From positions 12,919,930 through 12,983,929 of the forward strand of contig NW_020312902.1 in the NCBI RefSeq assembly GCF_003265705.1: a stretch of 64,000 bases of DNA. Reading direction: 5' to 3'. Source of the stretch: Callorhinus ursinus (lineage: Eukaryota; Chordata; Mammalia; Carnivora; Otariidae). Positions within the stretch are counted from its first letter, which is position 1. Each line of letters opens with the position of its first letter. Below the pieces are notes generated by a model. It was not told where the DNA came from. It was given only the letters and a program-made list of their open reading frames with translations, and searched no databases. Below, in pieces: positions 58,125 to 64,000 of this stretch. The translations under genes and the position numbers were made by a program.

Positions 58125-59530
58125 CTTCCTTCCTCCATTCACTCATTCATTCAAAACTATTCTGTGACAGGCACCAGAGATATAATGAGTTAAATGGATA
58201 TGGTTCTTGCCCTCACAGATTTTACTGTATAGTGAGACAGACATTCACACGATGAATAGTCACATAGACACATTATCATGAACTATGGTTTCATTCTAAG
58301 AATCGGAAGCACATGGGACTAGAAATGTGAAATAAGAAGTCCTAAAGTAGCCTGGTGGCTCCAGTGAAGTCTCACTTCCCTGAGGAGACATGTGAACTAA
58401 GATCTGAAGAATTAGCAAGAGAATGGGGGTGAGGAAACATTCAAAGTTCTCAGGTGGGAGATAATTATATATTCAAGGAATTAAAAGAAGACCAGTGCAG
58501 CTGAATCATAGAAATCAAGAGGGATATTGACAGAAGGGGATGAAAAGGAAGCAGAAACCAGTCACTGAAAATCTTGTGAATCCTGTTCAGATTTTGGTTT
58601 TTATTCTAAAAGCATTGGGAAGACATTGCATGCCTTAAATGAAATAACATAATTGGGTATATTTTTAAAAGAGGACTCTGATTGAGACATGGAGAAAGGA
58701 TTGTGGGTCATGAAAGTGGAAGGAACAGGAATGAATGATGACTTGGGAAGATTTTTTTTTAATTTGTTTTCTGGATGAAAAAATGACAGCTGTCTAGATT
58801 AGGGTGCTTCAAACAGAGATGATAGAGAGAGGCTGACATATTACAAGAGGTGAGGTCAAGAAGCGTGGTGATGGATTGAACGAGATATGTGGTTGTTGGT
58901 GGAGAGAGAAGTGACAGAATTACTCCTCAGATTCTCCTTGTGGAAGTATTCAGATGATGGTCTACTTTACAAAAATAATAAACACTGGAAGAAGATTGGA
59001 TAGAAGAGAGGACTGAGTTCTGTTTTAGACATTTCCAATTTGAATTCCTTTGATACATCCTAGGAGATGTAAAGAGAACATAGCTGAGTATCTAAGCCTA
59101 CAGCTCAGAGGAGACATCTGGGCTGGTCACATATCCTGGGGAGTCACTTGCATATAGGGGACTGTTGCTGATGAAAGCATTTGGTGGGTATGCCTTTGCC
59201 GAGGGAGGCAGTACAGAATGAGGAAAGAGGAGCACTTGGAACCCAGCCTTGAAAAATGTCAACCTTTAGAAGTTCGGAAGAAGAAAATGGACCAGAAAAA
59301 GACTGGAAGTAGCAGGCAGAGAGATAGAAAAGAAGTAGGAGGTAGGAATGATATATCACAGAAGGCAAGGGAAAATATTTTCAGAAGGAGGGAGTGATCC
59401 CCAACAACATTGAATGCTGATAAGGAATCAAGAAAGATGAGGATTGAAGAATGTTCATTGAATGGTGACATGGAGGTCATTGGTGACTACAAAGAGCTTT
59501 TTTAGTGGAATTTTGTGGTTGTTGATATTG
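58125..59530 (-). mobile_element. Long L2 LINE, antisense, including ORF2 remnant
   Basis: From the reversed L2 end (attcactcattcattcaaaa) through the 3' UTR (actaagatctgaagaatta, gattttggtttttattctaa) into the reverse-transcriptase region. On the minus strand, 59144-59480 still shows NVVGDHSLL, close to the L2 RT phrase D-x-V-D-H-S-L-L. It is followed by decayed equivalents of the 'LSWFSSYLS' and 'GVPQGSVLGPLLF' blocks. Many frameshifts. About 1.4 kb is long for an L2 remnant. Confidence 0.75.
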
Positions 59531-59534
59531 TTGT

Positions 59535-59936
59535 TTTCTCTTCAAATCAATGAAACTCTTTCTCTCACGATCAATACACCTATTGCCTTGCTGATTAATG
59601 AATTAACCAAGATTTTCAGCATTAAGCAGGTTTTAAAGGGAGAAGGTAGGAGGCTGATAAAGGAAGTTAGGAAGATACACTATGGAGATACTTTAGGAAG
59701 CTTGTTAGAAATGCAGACAGCTGCATTCAACCTCTTCAGATTTTCATGTAATAAGTCTATAGTCAGGTAAGGGAACCCTCGAGGGCAACTAGTCTTCTTT
59801 CCCGTGAGGGTTCTCTCACACCGACTCTTGGCTTGTCCATTTGACTGGCTTTGCCTGATGAAGCATTAGTGTGAAGCAAACAAAGCCTTGAGAAGTGCTT
59901 ACCACTGGGGAGTGCCATCTGGGAATGCTCATTCTT
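59535..59936. other. No gene recognised
   Basis: An open frame of 102 codons (59462-59770, plus) overlaps the antisense L2 and is not supported. Confidence 0.4.
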
Positions 59937-59951
59937 GGAATACAGTTGCCA

Positions 59952-60718
59952 AAAATTAATAAAACAGGAAACAACAAATGTTGGTGAGGATGCGGAGAAA
60001 GGGGAACCCTCTTATACTGTTGGTGGGAATGCAAGCTGGTACAGCCACTCTGGAAAACAGTATGGAGGTTCCTCAAGGTGTTAAAAATAGAGCTACCCTA
60101 TGACCCAGCAAATGCCCTATAAGGCATTTACCCCAAAGATACAGATGTAGGGAACAGAAGGGGCACATGCACCCCAACATTCATAGCAGCAATGTCCACA
60201 ATAGCTAAACTGTGGAAGGAGCCGAGATGCTTCATCCATCAACAGATGAATGGATAAAGAAGATGTGGTACATATATATGATGGAATACAATTCAGCCAC
60301 CTGAAAGGATGAATACCCACCATTTGTATCAACATGTATGGCACTGGAGGGGATTATGCTAAGTGAAGTAAGTCAAGCAGAGAAAGACAGTTATCATATG
60401 GTTTCACTCATATGTGGAACATAAGCAATAGTATGGAGGACCACAGAGGGAGGGAAATCTGAAGGGGGAGAAATCAGAGAGGGAGATGAACCATGAGAGA
60501 CTATGGATACCAGGAAAGGAACTGAGGGTCTCAGAGGGGAAGGGGTGGGGGGAGGGGGGTAACAGAGTGATGGGTATTAAGGAGGGCACGTGTTGTGATA
60601 CACACTGGGTGTTATATGTAACTAATGAATCACTGAACTCTATATCAAAAACTAATGATGTACTATACAGTGGCTAACTGAACATAATAATAAAAACAAA
60701 ATTAAAAAAAAAATAAAA
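59952..60718 (+). mobile_element. 5'-truncated LINE-1, diverged subfamily
   Basis: Late ORF2 (tgttggtgaggatgcggaga, gtccacaatagctaaactgt) plus 3' UTR and A-rich tail. GGAATACAGTTGCCA at 59937-59951 and 60719-60733 is an exact 15-bp duplication. It differs from the 32-40 kb family in the ORF2 end and lacks part of its 3' UTR (for example the segment around gttgctgagtggtgg), so it belongs to a different subfamily. ORF2 is frameshifted. Confidence 0.93.
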
Positions 60719-60734
60719 GGAATACAGTTGCCAG

Positions 60735-60980
60735 TTGTAAAGAAGACCAGATAGCTATGTGGAGTTATTCAAGGTAGAATGGAGACCCCTAGCTGGGGCT
60801 TTCAGCTAGCAGAGAATACCAGTGAGGGGGTCATGTTGGACCCATTAGACATCCCAGCACCTCTGCCAAGCCCACTTGAGACAGAACTGCCTGATCAGCT
60901 CAGAGACTCATGAAAAAATAATGGGTTGTTTTTGTTTAGGCTACTAAGTTTTGGAGTGATGTGTTAGGCATTAACAGGGA
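60735..60980 (+). mobile_element. MLT1-like LTR end, probable
   Basis: caagcccacttgagacagaa, ttaggctactaagttttgga and gtgatgtgttaggcattaac match the closing part of older MLT1 LTRs. The start is not clear. Confidence 0.4.
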
Positions 60981-60984
60981 CTGT

Positions 60985-61546
60985 AAGATTCCCCATTTTA
61001 GTTTGCTCCTCTGGTGATTCTAACTATACTGTTCCAGAATATATCAGCCCATTTTACACTTGCCACCATCTTCTCCCCTTCTCTTCCCCCTCTTTTTTCT
61101 CCAGCTTCTGCTCCTTGCAACTCCCTACCTGGCAGCATCAGACATGAGAGGATTGAGCAGGAACCTGAAATCTTTCCTCACTCATGTACGACACTGGGTA
61201 ACTGACTTAATTCTGGGAGCTTCAGAGGCCCCATCTCTACAGCCCAGGGACAAGAGTTCTATCGCAGGAAAAGGTGAGGTGATGTGTGTGGGATCTAGCA
61301 TCTAGGAAACATTAGCTCCCCTTCTCCTGTCACGGGTTTATCGTTTTCCCTTGAAGTACTCCGTAGCACATTTATTTAAGCTACTTTCCTCATGTTTGGT
61401 AACATCCACTTTTATTGGCCTCACAGTCATCGACACTCATACACAATAGGGTTTCTTATAGATTACTTACAAGGTGTGAAATAAGACTTCTAAAGGGTTA
61501 AGATTTCTTCTTAGAAAACCATCTGTACTAAAATGCTATCTTGTAG
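60985..61546. other. No gene recognised; one exon-like segment
   Basis: Holds the splice-flanked segment 61105-61273 listed separately. Otherwise nothing. Confidence 0.4.
61105..61273 (+). other. Candidate 169-nt exon (unproven)
   Basis: A long pyrimidine tract (61070-61100) ends in ctccag at 61104, a strong acceptor. The donor AAG|GTGAGG follows 61273. The 169 nt are open in one frame (LLLLATPYLAASDMRGLSRN, then an amphipathic stretch NLKSFLTHVRHWVTDLI). The hydrophobic start would suit the end of a signal peptide. No in-frame ATG precedes the acceptor nearby. No family is recognised. Of the five candidates this has the best acceptor. Confidence 0.3.
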
Positions 61547-61562
61547 TGAAGGGATCATTTTA

Positions 61563-61709
61563 CTTTTTTTAAATTTTTTTTATTTTATTATGTTATGTTA
61601 ATCACCATACATTACATCATTAGTTTTTGATGTAGTGTTCCATGATTCATTGTTTGCATATAACACCCAGTGCTCCATTCAGTACATGCTTCTTTAATAC
61701 CCATCACCA
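61563..61709 (-). mobile_element. 147-bp LINE-1 insertion (3' end only)
   Basis: Reversed poly(A), then gttatgttaatcaccataca to cccatcacca. TGAAGGGATCATTTTA at 61547-61562 and 61710-61725 is an exact 16-bp duplication. Only the last stretch of the 3' UTR was copied. Confidence 0.95.
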
Positions 61710-61725
61710 TGAAGGGATCATTTTA

Positions 61726-62430
61726 GATGAAGGCAGGTGGGGTGGAGGACGCAGGGCGAGTGCTCTCCTATTCCCCTGCACCACCCCCGGAAAATTTCAA
61801 CCACTGTGGATTTTGCATAATAGAAAGCACAAGAAGACTTCTGGCTTCAGAGGCACTGAGGGGAAGCCAAAGTTCCTATTATATTTCTAAGCTCTTCTTT
61901 TCTGCTTGAACAAGTAATGGCATCACTCACCTATACAAGCTATCAGTAGAAAATTCTGATACTCTCTCCCTCAGGACAAATCCAAAATAAACTGTCAGGA
62001 GCCTATAATGGTACCAGGCTCTGAAACAACTGGAGTCCCCAGGCATTTCTCAGAATGGAAAAGGAACTTGTGAATCTCATTGTGTTCCCCTTCTCCTCTG
62101 AGCCCTTGGTGACCTGTTATTGGGGCTGATTGCTGGTTCCTCTGCTTCAGGGTTGCTCATGCAAGTGATTGGAGTTCAAGCACAAGCCACAACCTAATCA
62201 AGCCCAGGGCTGCTTGGCTGGGAATTTGCTCTCCTAGCATGTGTGGCTGGCCTGGGAGATATGCATCATGGATATACTGGATGGCATGGGGCCGATATTG
62301 GGGAATTTGGATTACTGGGAAGGTGGAGGAAATTTGTAGTCTTCGAAAAAAAACTGGAAAGCAGCTCTGCAAAATCTGCTGGCAGCTTGCTACTTCATCA
62401 TTTCACCCCATTCATTGGACCCATGCTCTT
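61726..62430. other. No gene or repeat recognised
   Basis: Short overlapping frames on both strands only. Confidence 0.45.
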
Positions 62431-64000
62431 TTTTTAAAAAAATTTTTATTGTTATGTTAATCACCATATATTACATCATTAGTTTTTGATGTAGTGTTCC
62501 ATGATTCATTGTTTGTGCATAACACCCAGTGCTCCGTAAAGAATGTGCCCTCTTTAATACCCATCACCAGGCTAACCCATCCCCCCTCTAGAACCCTCAG
62601 TTTGTTTTTCAGAGTCTATCGTCTCTCATGGTTCGTCTCCCCCTCTAACTTACTCGCCTTCATTCTTCCCCTCCCGCTATCATCTTCTTTTTCTTTTTTC
62701 TTAACATATGTTGCATTATTTGTTTCAGAAGTACAGATCTGTGATTCAAAAGTCCTGTACAATTCACAGCGCTCACCATAACACATACACTACCCAATGT
62801 CTATCACCCAGCCACCCCATCCCTCCCAGCCCCCACCACTCCAGCAACACTAAGTTTGTTTCCTGATATTAAGAATTCCTCATATCAGTGAGGTCATATG
62901 ATACATGTATTTTTCTGATTGACTATTTCACTCAACATAACACCCTCCAGCTCCATCCACGTCATTGCAAATGGCAAGATCTCATGCCTTTTGATGGCTG
63001 CATAATATTCCATTGTGTATATATACCACCTCTTCTTTATCCATTCATCTGTTGATGGACATCTTAGCTCTTTCCACAGTTTGGCTATTGTGGACATTGC
63101 TGCTATAAACATTGGGGTGCACATACCCCTTCGGATCCCTACATTTGTATCTTTGGGGTAAATACCCAGTAGTGCAATTGCTGGATCATATGGTAGCTCT
63201 ATTTTCAACTGTTTGAGGAACCTCCATATTGTTTTCCAGAGGGGTTGCACCAACTTGCATTCCCACCAACAGTGTAGGAGGGTTCCCCTTTCTCCACATT
63301 CCCGCCAATATCTGTCGTTTCCTGACTTGTTAATTTTAGCCATTCTGACTGGTGTGAGGTGCTATTTCATGGAGGTTTTGATTTGGATTTCCCTGACGCC
63401 AAGCGATGTTGAGCACTTTTTCATGTGTCTGTTGGCCATTTGGATGTCTTCTTTGGAAAAATGTCTGTTCATGTCTTCTGCCCATTCCTTGATTGGATTA
63501 TTTGTTCTTTGGCTGTTGAGTTTGATAAGTTCTTTATAGATTCTGGATACTAGCCCTTTATCTGATATATCATTTGCAAATATTTTCTCCCATTCTGTCA
63601 GTTGTCTTTTGGTTTTGTGGACTGTTTCTTTTGCTGTGCAAAAGCTTTTTATCTTGATGAAATCCCAATAGTTCATTTTTGCCCTTGTTTCCCTTGCCTT
63701 TGGCGATGTTTCTAGGAAGAAGTTGCTGCGGCTGAGGTCAAAGAGGTTGCTGCCTGTGTTCTCCTTTAGGATTTTGATGGACTCCTGTCTCACGTTTAGG
63801 TCTTTCAACCATTTGGAGTCTATTTTTGTGTGTGGTATAAGGAAATGGTCCAGTTTCATTCTTCTGCATGTGGCTGTCCAATTTTCCCAACACCATTTGT
63901 TGAAGAGACTGTCTTTTTGCCATTGGACATTCTTTCCTGCTTTGTCAAAGATAAGTTGACCATAGAGTTGAGGGTCCATTTCTGGGCTCTCGATTCTGTT
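62431..64000 (-). mobile_element. LINE-1, antisense, runs off the right edge
   Basis: Same family as the L1 at 32-40 kb. Reversed tail and 3' UTR (62431 to about 62880) are followed by the ORF2 C-terminal region. The 3' UTR has a small deletion (cccatccccc joins tctagaaccc). Its 5' end and target duplication lie outside the window. Confidence 0.93.
62894..63979 (-). pseudogene. LINE-1 ORF2 C-terminal part, broken, partial at edge
   Basis: Two open parts in one frame: 63979-63365, starting [20 protein letters not shown], and 63343-62894, containing [13 protein letters not shown] at 63362-63364 separates them, where the outer L1 at 39.2 kb has a tyrosine codon. Near 62920 a 1-bp loss shifts the frame, so the usual ORF2 ending is not reached. 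The reverse-transcriptase domain would lie beyond the window edge. Confidence 0.9.

Noticed and set aside
59462..59770. 102-codon plus-strand frame with a hydrophobic stretch
   Set aside because: Its start overlaps the antisense L2 and it has no transcript-like signals.

Overview
The window is nuclear DNA of a caniform carnivore, most likely an arctoid (bear, seal or mustelid group). The diagnostic sign is at least 13 copies of the carnivore tRNA-Lys-derived CAN SINE, most of them of the type with the pyrimidine-rich CTTCTCCCTCTCCC body that is common in arctoids. It also holds young carnivore LINE-1 copies of one family and the ancient mammalian repeats MIR, L2, MLT1, MLT2 and MER5. Species assignment is inference. 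No rRNA, tRNA, CRISPR array or complete host protein-coding gene was recognised. The sequence reads as intergenic or intronic DNA.

Layout. 1-5.3 kb: two MLT1 LTR fragments, a CA microsatellite, L2, two independent CAN SINEs and a MIR. 5.3-10.2 kb: an unassigned LTR-like block (5830-6310), then about 3.8 kb with nothing recognisable. 10.2-20 kb: an L1 tail, a long antisense L2, seven SINEs and two old L1M pieces. 20-30 kb: quiet sequence with an MLT2-like LTR, a MER5 element split by a SINE and a microsatellite, an ERV-type solo LTR and an L2 split by a MIR. 30.8-40.2 kb is the most structured part: an antisense L1 inside a SINE, followed by a full-length L1 (32350-40202, with target-site duplication) that carries a second, 5'-truncated L1 inside its 5' UTR. 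40-53 kb: a SINE inside an old L1M, MIRs, an antisense L1 and an LTR-like block. 53-64 kb: a 2.3 kb old antisense L1, MLT1, a long L2 with reverse-transcriptase remnants, a 0.77 kb L1, a 147-bp L1 insertion, and an L1 running off the right edge.

The only large coding potential is LINE-1 ORF1 and ORF2 at 34950-39730, and both are dead: ORF1 has three in-frame stops, and ORF2 has two inferred 1-bp deletions and seven in-frame stops. Five exon-like segments with reasonable splice signals (13604-13629, 20643-20936 minus, 23363-23475, 28487-28621 and 61105-61273) are listed as unproven candidates. They match no protein I recognise. The main content of the window is a clear relative-age record of nested retrotransposition. 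I found no convincing undescribed biological system.
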